Below are positions 8,575 through 16,555 of a stretch of 64,000 bases of DNA, one piece after another. The position numbers and the translations under genes were made by a program. The stretch's first letter is position 1, and each line of letters opens with the position of its first letter. The DNA is from Herpetosiphon llansteffanensis (lineage in GTDB: Bacteria; Chloroflexota; Chloroflexia; Chloroflexales; Herpetosiphonaceae), in contig NZ_PUBZ01000085.1 of the NCBI RefSeq assembly GCF_003205875.1, positions 1 to 64,000 of the forward strand, read 5' to 3'. Under the pieces are notes generated by a model, which was not told the DNA's origin, searched no databases, and saw only the letters and a list, made by a program, of their open reading frames with translations.

Positions 8575-8945
8575 TCCACGAAGGACACGAAGAGCACGAA
8601 GAGCTGAAACCGCGAAGAACACTTTTTAGCCACAGATTGCACAGATTTTTTTGATTATTGTTCCGATAGTCCCATAGCCTTCAGACTAGAGCCATATGTT
8701 CTATGCTCTCTGTTCTATGTTCTTTGCTCTGATTTTCATACCTCATCCTTCATATTTTATTTTTGCCACAGATTGCACAGATTTTTTTGATTATTGTTCC
8801 GATAGCCCATAGCCTTCAGCCTAGAGCCATATGTTCTATGCTCTCTGTTCTTTGCTCTAACTTTTTCATCCTTCATATTTTATTTTCGCCAGCCTTCAGC
8901 CTAGGAGCCATATGTTCTATGCTCTCTGTTCTATGTTCTTTTTAT
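8575..8945. repeat. Three degenerate copies of a dispersed repeat
   Basis: A unit running 'GCCACAGATTGCACAGATT' - 'GATTATTGTTCCGATAG' - 'AGCCTTCAG' - 'GAGCCATATGTTCTATGCTC' occurs from about 8629, again from 8765, and in shortened form from about 8890. The last copy supplies the final codons of the membrane protein gene at 8917. There is no independent gene. Confidence 0.8.
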
Positions 8946-9906
8946 TCATAACAATACTCGTAAATAATATACTTACGACTGCCAGCCCAATCCAACTGGT
9001 GAGCGTGATGGCATCTGGTTGGAGCAGTGCTTGACCACGTAGCGCTTGAACCGTTACGCTGGCGACGAGGCCGAGATAGGCAACTGCCGCGCCCCAAATC
9101 AAGGCCAAACGTTGCTTATCGCTGAAACGTTGCTTAGCGGTGTAGAGCAACCAGCCAATCAAGGCCAGCACTTGTGCGCCGTGAATTCCAATGAAGTGGG
9201 CAATGCGCAAATCGCCATGTTCTGTGCTCCAGCCTAGCACCGCAATTCCACGACCACCATCAGCAGCGCCAACCGTATGGGCACCGATTGCAGGAACCGA
9301 CCCACCTGCTTCTAAGATGTTCATCTGGTCAGGGCTTGGGCTGGTCATCAAGAAGCCAAGGCCAAAGCCAATTAACATCAAGGCCATTCCAAGTTTCAAA
9401 CTGAGGATGAAAGCGCGATCGGCAACTGGTTTTTGGCGCAAGAAGACCACAAATCCGATGATATTGATCATGTAGAATACTGCGATTGTCGTGCCCATGA
9501 TGCTCCATAAGGTTTCATCAATGGGAGTCGCAATATTAAAGTGCATTGGTTGGCCGCGCACCGCTTGAATAATAAAAAGTACAATTTCGATTGAAAGTGC
9601 TGCTGCACAAGCATCCAGCACAAAGCGCATCAAACGTGGGCGAACTTTGACATAACTGAACATCCACAGCACTGTGGGCGCATACACCACAAACGAGAAG
9701 GCAAATTTCAGGCTTTTCATCCAAACAGGTTGGCCAAGCACCTCGCGCGGGTCAACAATCACTCCGGCCAAGGCAAGCACCAAGAAAAAGCAACTAATGA
9801 TAAAAAAGCTGGTCATGCCTTTGCTGGTGGCCCAAAATTGGCGCAAAATCGCTCCCGCTCCTGGCATCGTCTGCCGAGCCTCTGGGAATTGAGCAGTCGT
9901 TGTCAT
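8917..9906 (-). CDS. Conserved polytopic membrane protein, unknown function
   Basis: A 329-residue protein with about eight hydrophobic helices, for example residues 33-53, 64-84, 131-153, 166-187, 233-256, 268-288 and 297-318. A conserved-looking histidine-rich motif HFIGIHGAQVLAL lies in a predicted helix and could bind metal or haem, but this is not established. It is 10 bp downstream of the ABA4-like gene and likely co-transcribed. AAAGGA precedes the start by a normal distance. The last nine residues, ending NKKNIEQRA, are encoded by a dispersed repeat, so the original C-terminus was probably different. Confidence 0.75.
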   Translation of the reverse strand: MTTTAQFPEARQTMPGAGAILRQFWATSKGMTSFFIISCFFLVLALAGVIVDPREVLGQPVWMKSLKFAFSFVVYAPTVLWMFSYVKVRPRLMRFVLDACAAALSIEIVLFIIQAVRGQPMHFNIATPIDETLWSIMGTTIAVFYMINIIGFVVFLRQKPVADRAFILSLKLGMALMLIGFGLGFLMTSPSPDQMNILEAGGSVPAIGAHTVGAADGGRGIAVLGWSTEHGDLRIAHFIGIHGAQVLALIGWLLYTAKQRFSDKQRLALIWGAAVAYLGLVASVTVQALRGQALLQPDAITLTSWIGLAVVSILFTSIVMNKKNIEQRA

Positions 9907-9916
9907 GGCTGTTCCT

Positions 9917-10378
9917 TTATTTAGCTACAGTTTGAATAACAGGTGTAGTTTTTGCTGAACGAACAAGACCGTGGATCGTGCGCACGACCATATAGATCAA
10001 GAATCCTGCTGGGCCGATCATAAGAACGCTGATGAGGATAAGACTGGTGATTGGCGCAAAAATGTTGCGTTCGCGGCTATCTAAATAGATCCAACGCCCA
10101 ACGAAGAGATCAAAGGCCAAAAAGTGCACCCAGCTGAGCGTGGCACCGGTCTCATTGCCGATCAATTCAATGATGCCGGGCAAGGTTGGGTTGCTCACGC
10201 CTGTCCAAACAGTGCCAAAAACTGGCACCAAGACAATTACATAAATCAAGGCTGGGCCAAGAATAAGCCATGGCGATTGAATGATCCGCTGCGTCCACTT
10301 CCAAAAGGGCAGCACGACCATCAAAAACCAGAATGGCATGACAAACAAACTGCTCAGCGAAAATAATTGCGCCATCAT
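9917..10378 (-). CDS. ABA4-like (DUF4281) membrane protein
   Basis: A 153-residue four-helix membrane protein. The segment GATLSWVHFLAFDLFVGRW followed by YLDSRER is the hallmark of the ABA4-like family. The plant member takes part in neoxanthin formation; bacterial members have no settled function, so a carotenoid link is only a suggestion. GGAGG lies five bases upstream of the first of two adjacent ATG codons. It is the first gene of a probable two-gene operon with the membrane protein downstream. Confidence 0.85.
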   Translation of the reverse strand: MMAQLFSLSSLFVMPFWFLMVVLPFWKWTQRIIQSPWLILGPALIYVIVLVPVFGTVWTGVSNPTLPGIIELIGNETGATLSWVHFLAFDLFVGRWIYLDSRERNIFAPITSLILISVLMIGPAGFLIYMVVRTIHGLVRSAKTTPVIQTVAK

Positions 10379-10615
10379 AATGACCTCCCGCGTATGTAGA
10401 TAGGTTAACTACTGAGTATTCTAGCGGCCCAAACCCTGCTTGTGATGGCTATTTGGGCCTAGGCGGTTTATGCCGAAAGAACTAGGGCGATTGTGGGCTG
10501 AAAACGCTAGACGAAGCAGGGCATGGCTTGGTACTATTGGAATGAGCGATCGAGCTGTACTTCTCTGCGAACTGCTAACAGCATATTAGAAATTAGCCGT
10601 TAACGTTGCATTATC

Positions 10616-10644
10616 TTGACATGCCATGGTGGGCGGCGTATGAT
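10616..10644 (+). promoter_or_regulatory. Predicted sigma-70-type promoter of the dnaJ gene
   Basis: Consensus TTGACA (10616-10621), a 17-bp spacer and TATGAT (10639-10644) lie 39 bp upstream of the start codon. No CIRCE-type inverted repeat is visible nearby. The rest of the 304-bp gap from 10379 holds nothing I can recognise. Confidence 0.75.
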
Positions 10645-10682
10645 CAATTCACGTTCAGAAGTTCGCACTAGAAGGGGTTGTA

Positions 10683-11687
10683 ATGGATTACAAGGATTAC
10701 TATACAATTCTTGGCGTAACGAAAACTGCAACCGAAGCTGAAATCAAAAAAGCCTATCGGAAATTGGCGCGTCAATATCACCCAGACCTCAATCCCGGCG
10801 ATTCTGAAGCTGAACGTAAATTCAAAGAAATCAACGAAGCCTATGAGGTTGTATCGGACAAAGATAAGCGAGAGAAGTACGATCGCTTCGGTGCCGATTG
10901 GGGACGCGCCCAAAGTACAGGTTCGGGGTTTAATTGGAATCAATACGCCTCGCAACCAGGTGGTTTTGGTAGCAACTTTGGCGGCGATTTCGCCAACGGT
11001 GAGTTCTCCGATTTTTTCGAGATGTTGTTCGGCAATGCCAGCCGCCGCCAAACCAGCGGGGTCTATGGCAATCGCCGGCCACAACGCGGCCAAAATGTTG
11101 AGCAAACCATTGATGTCACTTTAGCTGAAGTGCTCAGTGGAACCCAACGCACAATTCAATTACAAGCGCCCGAAATGTGTAGCAGTTGCGGTGGCAGTGG
11201 GGCCAGCCGTGGCAGTATTTGCCCAACCTGTGGCGGTACTGGCGTAAGCGGCACAAGCACCCGCACCATCAACGTGCGCATTCCCGCCGGAGTCGATCAA
11301 GGGTCGCGCATTCGCGTTGCTGGCGAAGGTAGCCCTGGCATCGACCAAGGTAAACGTGGCGATTTGATGTTGGTGGTCAATCTCGTGCCCGATAGCCGCT
11401 TCGAGCGCAAAGGCAACGATTTACATACCGATCTCGCAGTCGATTGGCATACCCTCATCCTTGGTGGCAAAATAAAAGTCCCATTACCTGATGGGAAGCA
11501 ATTAACATTGACGGTGCCCGAACAGACCCAAAATGCCAAGGTGTTTCGTTTGCGCGGCCAGGGCTTGCCCAACCTGCGCGACCAAAATACTCGCGGCGAT
11601 TTGCTGGTCAAAGTTCAGGCAGTGCTACCAACTAGCCTGACTCCCAAACAGCGCGAATTGGTGATGGCTCTACGGGATAGCGATTAA
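10683..11687 (+). CDS. DnaJ-family co-chaperone with a halved zinc-finger domain
   Basis: A 334-residue J-domain protein. The J domain (residues 1-70) has the HPD motif in [10 protein letters not shown], needed to stimulate DnaK ATPase. A Gly/Phe-rich linker (about 75-115) follows. The cysteine-rich region has only two CXXCXGXG motifs, CSSCGGSG and CPTCGGTG, at about residues 166-187, where classical DnaJ has four. The C-terminal substrate-binding domains look complete. It is therefore between DnaJ (type A) and CbpA (type B) in build. AAGGGG precedes the ATG. clpC follows 84 bp downstream on the same strand, so the two may be co-transcribed. Confidence 0.9.
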   Translation: MDYKDYYTILGVTKTATEAEIKKAYRKLARQYHPDLNPGDSEAERKFKEINEAYEVVSDKDKREKYDRFGADWGRAQSTGSGFNWNQYASQPGGFGSNFGGDFANGEFSDFFEMLFGNASRRQTSGVYGNRRPQRGQNVEQTIDVTLAEVLSGTQRTIQLQAPEMCSSCGGSGASRGSICPTCGGTGVSGTSTRTINVRIPAGVDQGSRIRVAGEGSPGIDQGKRGDLMLVVNLVPDSRFERKGNDLHTDLAVDWHTLILGGKIKVPLPDGKQLTLTVPEQTQNAKVFRLRGQGLPNLRDQNTRGDLLVKVQAVLPTSLTPKQRELVMALRDSD

Positions 11688-11689
11688 CC

Positions 11690-11768
11690 GAAAGGCTGAA
11701 GGACGAAGGATAAAGGATGAAGCTGTTTCATCCCTCATCCTTCATCCTTCATCCCTTCAAAGGGTTTT
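11690..11768 (+). repeat. Inverted AAGGATGAA word cluster between dnaJ and clpC
   Basis: 'GAAGGACGAAGGATAAAGGATGAAG' is followed within a few bases by 'TTTCATCCCTCATCCTTCATCC', giving an imperfect hairpin in the dnaJ-clpC intergenic RNA. The same arrangement lies between the MoxR and VWA genes at 36765-36870. Confidence 0.65.
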
Positions 11769-11771
11769 TAT

Positions 11772-14240
11772 ATGAAGTTAGAACGATTTACCGAAAAAGC
11801 GCAAGAAGCGTTTCAACATGCCCAAGAGTTGATGCACGAACAGCATCACTCGCAGCTCGATGTTGAGCATATTTTCTTGGCTTTGTTGCGCCAATCAGAT
11901 GGGATTGCCGGGCGGGTTTTGGGTCGCCTTAGTGTCAATGTTGAATCGGTGATTGCCCGCGTCGAACGCGAGCTTGATAAATCGCCCAAAGTTTATAATT
12001 ATGGCTATCCTCAGCAAAGCGTCTACGTTACGCCGCGCACCCAACGCTTGGTCAAACGCGCCGAGCAAGAAGCCGAGCGCATGGGCGATCAATATGTCTC
12101 AACTGAGCATTTGTTGATTGCAATCGCTGGCGAACGCGAAGGTGCTTCGGCCCGCATCCTTGCCAGCTTTGGCATCGATACCGAGCGCTTGCTGGCAATT
12201 CTGATGGAGATTCGTGGCTCGCAACGCGCCGATGATCCAACTGCTGAAAGCCGCTACGAAGTGCTGGAAAAATACAGCACCGACCTGACCGCCCTCGCCG
12301 CCCAAGGTTTGCTTGATCCGGTGGTTGGCCGCGATGGCGAAATTACCCGCGTCATTCGGATTTTGAGCCGCCGTAGCAAGAATAATCCGGTGCTAGTGGG
12401 CGAAACTGGCGTTGGTAAAACTGCCATCGCTGAAGGCCTCGCCCAACGCATTGCCAATGGCGATGTACCAGAACTGTTGCGCAATCGCCGCGTTTTGGCC
12501 CTCGATTTGGCTGGCATGGTCGCTGGCTCAAAGTTCCGTGGCGAGTTCGAAGAACGGCTCAAAGCGGTGATGGACGAAGTGCGCTCGGCCAAAGGCAAAG
12601 TGATTGTCTTTATCGATGAATTGCACACCGTGGTTGGCGCTGGCTCAGCTGCTGGCTCAATCGATGCCTCGAATATGCTCAAGCCAGCCTTGGCGCGTGG
12701 CGAGATGCAAGCCGTTGGCGCAACAACCACCGACGAATATCGCAAACACATCGAAAAAGATGCAGCGCTCGAACGCCGTTTCTCGCCAGTCTATGTTGAA
12801 GAGCCAGATGTTGAAACCACCATCGAGATGTTGCGCGGCTTGCGTCGCCGCTACGAAGAACATCACAATTTGACGATTAGCGATGCAGCCTTGAAGGCCG
12901 CCGCCAATCTTTCACACCGCTACATCAACGACCGCTTCTTGCCCGACAAAGCGATCGACTTGATCGACGAAGCCTCGGCCAAGCTGCGGATTGATATTTA
13001 TTCGATGCCCAAAGAGCTGCGCGAAAAGCAACAAGCCATTCGCGATCTGCACCGTGGCGAGGAAGATGCTGGCAATCAGCGCGATTACGAACGCGCCGCG
13101 ATTCTCAAAGCTGAAGCCTTGGCCTTGGAAAGCGAATTTCAGCTCGAACGCCAGCAATGGCTCGAAACCAACCAACTCGATGATGTGGTCGACGAAGAAG
13201 ATGTTGCAACCATCGTCGCGACGTGGACGGGGATTCCGGTGCAGCGCATGCTCGAAACCGAAAAACTCAAGCTGGTCGAGATGGAAGAACGCTTGCATGC
13301 CCGGGTTGTTGGTCAACACGAGGCCGTCACTGCGGTTTCCGACGCGATTCGGCGCGCTCGTTCGGGCCTCAAAGATCCACGTCGCCCAATCGGCTCGTTC
13401 ATCTTTGTGGGGCCAACTGGGGTTGGTAAAACCGAATTGGCCAAAGCCTTGGCAGCCTTCCTGTTTGATGATGAAGATGCCATGACCCGTGTCGATATGT
13501 CGGAATACCAAGAACGGCATACCGTCTCGCGCTTGGTTGGCGCACCTCCAGGCTACGTTGGCTACGATGAAGGCGGTCAATTGACCGAATCGATTCGTCG
13601 TCGTCCATATCAAGTCATTTTGTTTGATGAGATTGAAAAAGCCCACGGCGATGTGTTCAACGCCTTGTTGCAAGTGCTTGATGATGGTCGCCTGACTGAT
13701 GCGCAAGGCCGAACTGTTGATTTCCGCAACACCGTGATCATTATGACCTCGAATGTTGGGACTGATGAGATTCGGGCTGGCTCGATTGGCTTCCGCCGCG
13801 AGAACAAAATTGACCTTGGCGAAGTGCGCAAACGGGTTGATGATGCCTTGAAACGCACCTTCCGCCCTGAATTCTTGAACCGGATCGATGAGATCATTCT
13901 GTTCAAGCCATTGGAAATGGCCGAATTGACTGGGATTATCGATGTCTTAGCCGATGAAGTTGTCGCACGCTTGAGCGAATTGCAAATTAGCTTGCATTTG
14001 ACCAGCGCAGCCAAGGAATTGTTGGTGCAAGAAGGCTATAATCCCGTTTATGGGGCCCGCCCACTGCGCCGCACCTTGCAACGCTTGGTCGAAACGCCGC
14101 TCTCACGGGCGTTGCTCAAAGGCGAATTCAGCGCTGGCGATGTGGTCGAGGTCGATGTTGAAAATGGTGTGATTATTTTCAACAAAGGCGAACAATTGCA
14201 AATGACCAGCAGCAAACCGGTTGAGCCACTTTCGGCCTAA
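11772..14240 (+). CDS. clpC: ClpC-type ATP-dependent protease unfoldase
   Basis: An 822-residue class I Hsp100 protein. The Clp_N double repeat spans residues 1-145. The first AAA+ module has Walker A GETGVGKT near 210 and Walker [12 protein letters not shown] short middle region with a UVR-like segment (about 420-455) follows. The second AAA+ module has GPTGVGKT near 547 and [11 protein letters not shown]. The short middle domain points to ClpC rather than ClpB. An IGF tripeptide near residue 670 matches the loop that docks on ClpP, so it is probably a protease partner; clpP itself is not in the window. It is followed by a strong terminator. Confidence 0.93.
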   Translation: MKLERFTEKAQEAFQHAQELMHEQHHSQLDVEHIFLALLRQSDGIAGRVLGRLSVNVESVIARVERELDKSPKVYNYGYPQQSVYVTPRTQRLVKRAEQEAERMGDQYVSTEHLLIAIAGEREGASARILASFGIDTERLLAILMEIRGSQRADDPTAESRYEVLEKYSTDLTALAAQGLLDPVVGRDGEITRVIRILSRRSKNNPVLVGETGVGKTAIAEGLAQRIANGDVPELLRNRRVLALDLAGMVAGSKFRGEFEERLKAVMDEVRSAKGKVIVFIDELHTVVGAGSAAGSIDASNMLKPALARGEMQAVGATTTDEYRKHIEKDAALERRFSPVYVEEPDVETTIEMLRGLRRRYEEHHNLTISDAALKAAANLSHRYINDRFLPDKAIDLIDEASAKLRIDIYSMPKELREKQQAIRDLHRGEEDAGNQRDYERAAILKAEALALESEFQLERQQWLETNQLDDVVDEEDVATIVATWTGIPVQRMLETEKLKLVEMEERLHARVVGQHEAVTAVSDAIRRARSGLKDPRRPIGSFIFVGPTGVGKTELAKALAAFLFDDEDAMTRVDMSEYQERHTVSRLVGAPPGYVGYDEGGQLTESIRRRPYQVILFDEIEKAHGDVFNALLQVLDDGRLTDAQGRTVDFRNTVIIMTSNVGTDEIRAGSIGFRRENKIDLGEVRKRVDDALKRTFRPEFLNRIDEIILFKPLEMAELTGIIDVLADEVVARLSELQISLHLTSAAKELLVQEGYNPVYGARPLRRTLQRLVETPLSRALLKGEFSAGDVVEVDVENGVIIFNKGEQLQMTSSKPVEPLSA

Positions 14241-14257
14241 ACCAAACGAACTGCACG

Positions 14258-14298
14258 CCAGCGGTCGAGAAACTGTTTCTCGACCGCTGGCTTTTTTT
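14258..14298 (+). terminator. Terminator of clpC
   Basis: A long perfect stem CCAGCGGTCGAGAAA / TTTCTCGACCGCTGG with a three-base loop is followed by CTTTTTTT. The T-tract touches the stop codon of the convergent gene at 14297. Confidence 0.93.
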
Positions 14299-15148
14299 AG
14301 GTCAATACATGCGCGATGATCGTCGCGTTCGAATCACCTTCGGCGGCCAAAGCTTGGGCTTCTTCGGCAGTTTGCCACCAACCCCAAGCGCCTTGCTGAA
14401 ACGTGCCCAAGACATCAAACGGCACATCAAGCGGCAAGCAGGCAGCAATTGATTCGGGATTTTGCATTTGCCAGCGTTGCAAATTCGCCTGTTCAGCAAC
14501 TGGCTGATAGGCAATGCGCGCCAGACACAGCGCAACATCATCAGCGGTGTAATTGCGATTAAATTCCATGGTCAAAATCGAACCAGAATAGGCCGTGCGA
14601 TATTGCGAATAGCCACAGCCGCTGGCTGAATCCATGGCCAAGGCATGCAAGGCCAGCCACGGATTAAACACCAGCGAATTTTCCAAGCCAACAATCCCAT
14701 CCTCATCAATGAAGCCCAAGAAGAGCTGAAATTGTTGATACCCAGCACCCAAAAAGCTGTCAAGCCCAAGCGTATTGAGCTGCGAGCGCAATTGCACCAC
14801 TTGGGCCACCATACTCATGCCATTGTTGCCTGGTTGGCCGCTGAAGCGCTGAAAATAGCGTTGATAAAGTTGGCTCAATGCCGCGAACGTCGGCTCGCAG
14901 CGCAAACGTGGCTGCTCAGGATCGTTACAGAAATCAAGCCATAGATCGTGTGGTTGGCTTGGATCAAATACGAGGCAGGAACGGCCATGGCGGGTGGTGA
15001 GCGACGGACATGAACCCAAGCTGATCGAACCATCGCTGCGGGCTGGCGTGCGGCTTAATCGGCGGTGCGAATGCCAGCGAAAGCCCCATTGATGCAGGGT
15101 TTGGTTGCGGCGCAGTTCGGTGTGCCAAGCTGGCAACGTATGGCTCAT
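14297..15148 (-). CDS. Hypothetical protein, unknown family
   Basis: A 283-residue soluble-looking protein that I do not recognise. It has no signal peptide or membrane helix. It is rich in aromatic residues and glutamine, with segments such as LGAGYQQFQLFLGFIDEDG and GAWGWWQTAEEAQALAAEG. The latter, near the C-terminus, resembles a short substrate- or carbohydrate-contacting tail, but that is a guess. AGGAG lies six bases upstream of the ATG at 15148; a GTG one codon earlier is less well spaced. It is monocistronic, convergent with clpC and downstream of the MbtH terminator. Confidence 0.7.
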   Translation of the reverse strand: MSHTLPAWHTELRRNQTLHQWGFRWHSHRRLSRTPARSDGSISLGSCPSLTTRHGRSCLVFDPSQPHDLWLDFCNDPEQPRLRCEPTFAALSQLYQRYFQRFSGQPGNNGMSMVAQVVQLRSQLNTLGLDSFLGAGYQQFQLFLGFIDEDGIVGLENSLVFNPWLALHALAMDSASGCGYSQYRTAYSGSILTMEFNRNYTADDVALCLARIAYQPVAEQANLQRWQMQNPESIAACLPLDVPFDVLGTFQQGAWGWWQTAEEAQALAAEGDSNATIIAHVLT

Positions 15149-15164
15149 CACAGGCTCCTTGCAG

Positions 15165-15195
15165 CAAAAAACGACTACCCTTGGAGGATAGTCGC
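15165..15195 (-). terminator. Terminator of the mbtH-like gene
   Basis: On the minus strand CGACTATCC - TCCAA - GGGTAGTCG (nine pairs including one G-T) is followed by TTTTTTGC. It lies about 35 bp after the mbtH-like stop. Confidence 0.85.
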
Positions 15196-15228
15196 TTGCT
15201 GTGTCAGGCAGTGACTTTTTGCAGCTGT

Positions 15229-15453
15229 TTAGCCTTCGCTTGTTTGCTCATCCATTATTTTGCGCAAGCTCAAGGGCCGCATATCGGTCCAGACTTCTCT
15301 GATATAGTCCAAACATTCGGCTTTGGTGCCAGATTTGCCTGCATCGTTCCAGCCCAGTGGATTTTCGCGATCAGCTGGCCAAATCGAATATTGTTCTTCG
15401 TGATTAATGACCACCTTATAAATCGTAGTATCTTCTTGGTCATTCCAACTCAT
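15229..15453 (-). CDS. MbtH-like protein (NRPS adenylation-domain partner)
   Basis: A 74-residue MbtH-family protein. The family signature is intact: [19 protein letters not shown], then [10 protein letters not shown] and [13 protein letters not shown]. MbtH proteins bind and activate adenylation domains of nonribosomal peptide synthetases. No NRPS gene lies in the window, so this is an orphan copy that would act in trans. The frame is open upstream to 15570, but GGAGGG lies nine bases before the ATG at 15453 and the family N-terminus MSWND begins there. It is a single-gene unit with its own terminator. Confidence 0.93.
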   Translation of the reverse strand: MSWNDQEDTTIYKVVINHEEQYSIWPADRENPLGWNDAGKSGTKAECLDYIREVWTDMRPLSLRKIMDEQTSEG

Positions 15454-15598
15454 GGTCGATAACCCTCCACGTATGCCAACCGCTTGGCTGGCAGGCTTTG
15501 AACATCGCAGCTGCTGGGAGAAATTGAATGCTGAGGCATTGCGTAGCTGCATTCTACCGCATGGCTTCATGGGCTAGCAAGTGCAAAAATTGCTCTGC

Positions 15599-16498
15599 CT
15601 AGGCCAAAATACTTGCTTGCGTTGCCAATTGCTCGATTAGGGCAGGCTCGACTTTATAGGCGTGCAATTGCTGAGCAAAGGCCACTTCATCACGCATATC
15701 CAACGATTGCGCTGAGGTTAGGCTATCGGTGCCTAAACCAACCCGAATTCCGTGCGCAAGCATCTGTTCAAGCGGCATGCGCCCACATAAGAGATTGTGG
15801 TTGGAACGCGGGCAATGCACCACAGCACAATCATATTTGGCAATTAACGCCAGATCATCGGCATAGACTTGGACGGCATGCACCAACACTGGTTGGGCTT
15901 CCAAAACCCCAAGCTGTTCGAGATAGGCAATTGGTGAGCATTGCGGAGCTTGCCACTCAATATGTGGCGTGATGCGGCGATTAAGCTCGCGTAGCCCGCC
16001 AATTCCTTGCTGCAAAAAGGCCACTTCTGCTGGTGATTCAGCAATGTGGATGGCCAAAGGCAAGGCTTCATCCTGACACCAACGAGCCGCTGCCTCAAAT
16101 AGTGACGGCGCGCAACTATACGGTGCGTGAATGCTGAGGCCAATTTTCATGGCATTTTCGCGTTTGCGCCAGCTGTCGATTTCGCGTTGGGCGGCGCGAA
16201 ATCGCTCGCTTGCCACTTTTGGATCAAAGCCAAGCACTTCGAGGTAGACCACGCCCGCCAATCCACTGTTCAGCAAGGGTTCGATGCTTAATCTGGTGGC
16301 CGAAATATCGCCAACCGTGGTGGTTTGATTGTGGTGAAGCTGTTCGATTGCGCTGTGGATGCCGCGTTCGAGGGTTGCATTATCGAGCTGCATGCGCCGC
16401 GCCAACATGGTTTGCAGCCATGCGCCAAATTCTTGGCCAGTTGGGCAAAGCTCGGCCAAGGCGCTAAGTTCTAAATGGGTATGGGCATTGGTATACAT
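15599..16498 (-). CDS. Amidohydrolase-superfamily deaminase-like protein
   Basis: A 299-residue amidohydrolase of the cytosine/adenosine/aminofutalosine deaminase branch. Metal-site motifs are present in order: HTHLE (residues 6-10), IHAPYSCAP (His near 144), HIAES with catalytic Glu, HCPRSN and GTDSL with the final Asp. The protein is short: the flanking beta-sandwich halves found in most relatives (380-440 residues) are missing at both ends, leaving a near-minimal TIM barrel. Menaquinone-pathway aminofutalosine deaminase (MqnX) or an SAH/MTA-type deaminase are possible; the substrate cannot be set from sequence. GGAG lies six bases before ATG. Confidence 0.8.
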   Translation of the reverse strand: MYTNAHTHLELSALAELCPTGQEFGAWLQTMLARRMQLDNATLERGIHSAIEQLHHNQTTTVGDISATRLSIEPLLNSGLAGVVYLEVLGFDPKVASERFRAAQREIDSWRKRENAMKIGLSIHAPYSCAPSLFEAAARWCQDEALPLAIHIAESPAEVAFLQQGIGGLRELNRRITPHIEWQAPQCSPIAYLEQLGVLEAQPVLVHAVQVYADDLALIAKYDCAVVHCPRSNHNLLCGRMPLEQMLAHGIRVGLGTDSLTSAQSLDMRDEVAFAQQLHAYKVEPALIEQLATQASILA

Positions 16499-16555
16499 TG
16501 AGCACTCCAGCTAGTTGCGATTCTGCTCAAATAGTAGCACCAATGCCCATACTGC

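Noticed and set aside
12912-13706. 264-codon minus-strand open frame inside clpC
   Set aside because: It is antisense to conserved AAA+ motifs and reflects codon bias only.
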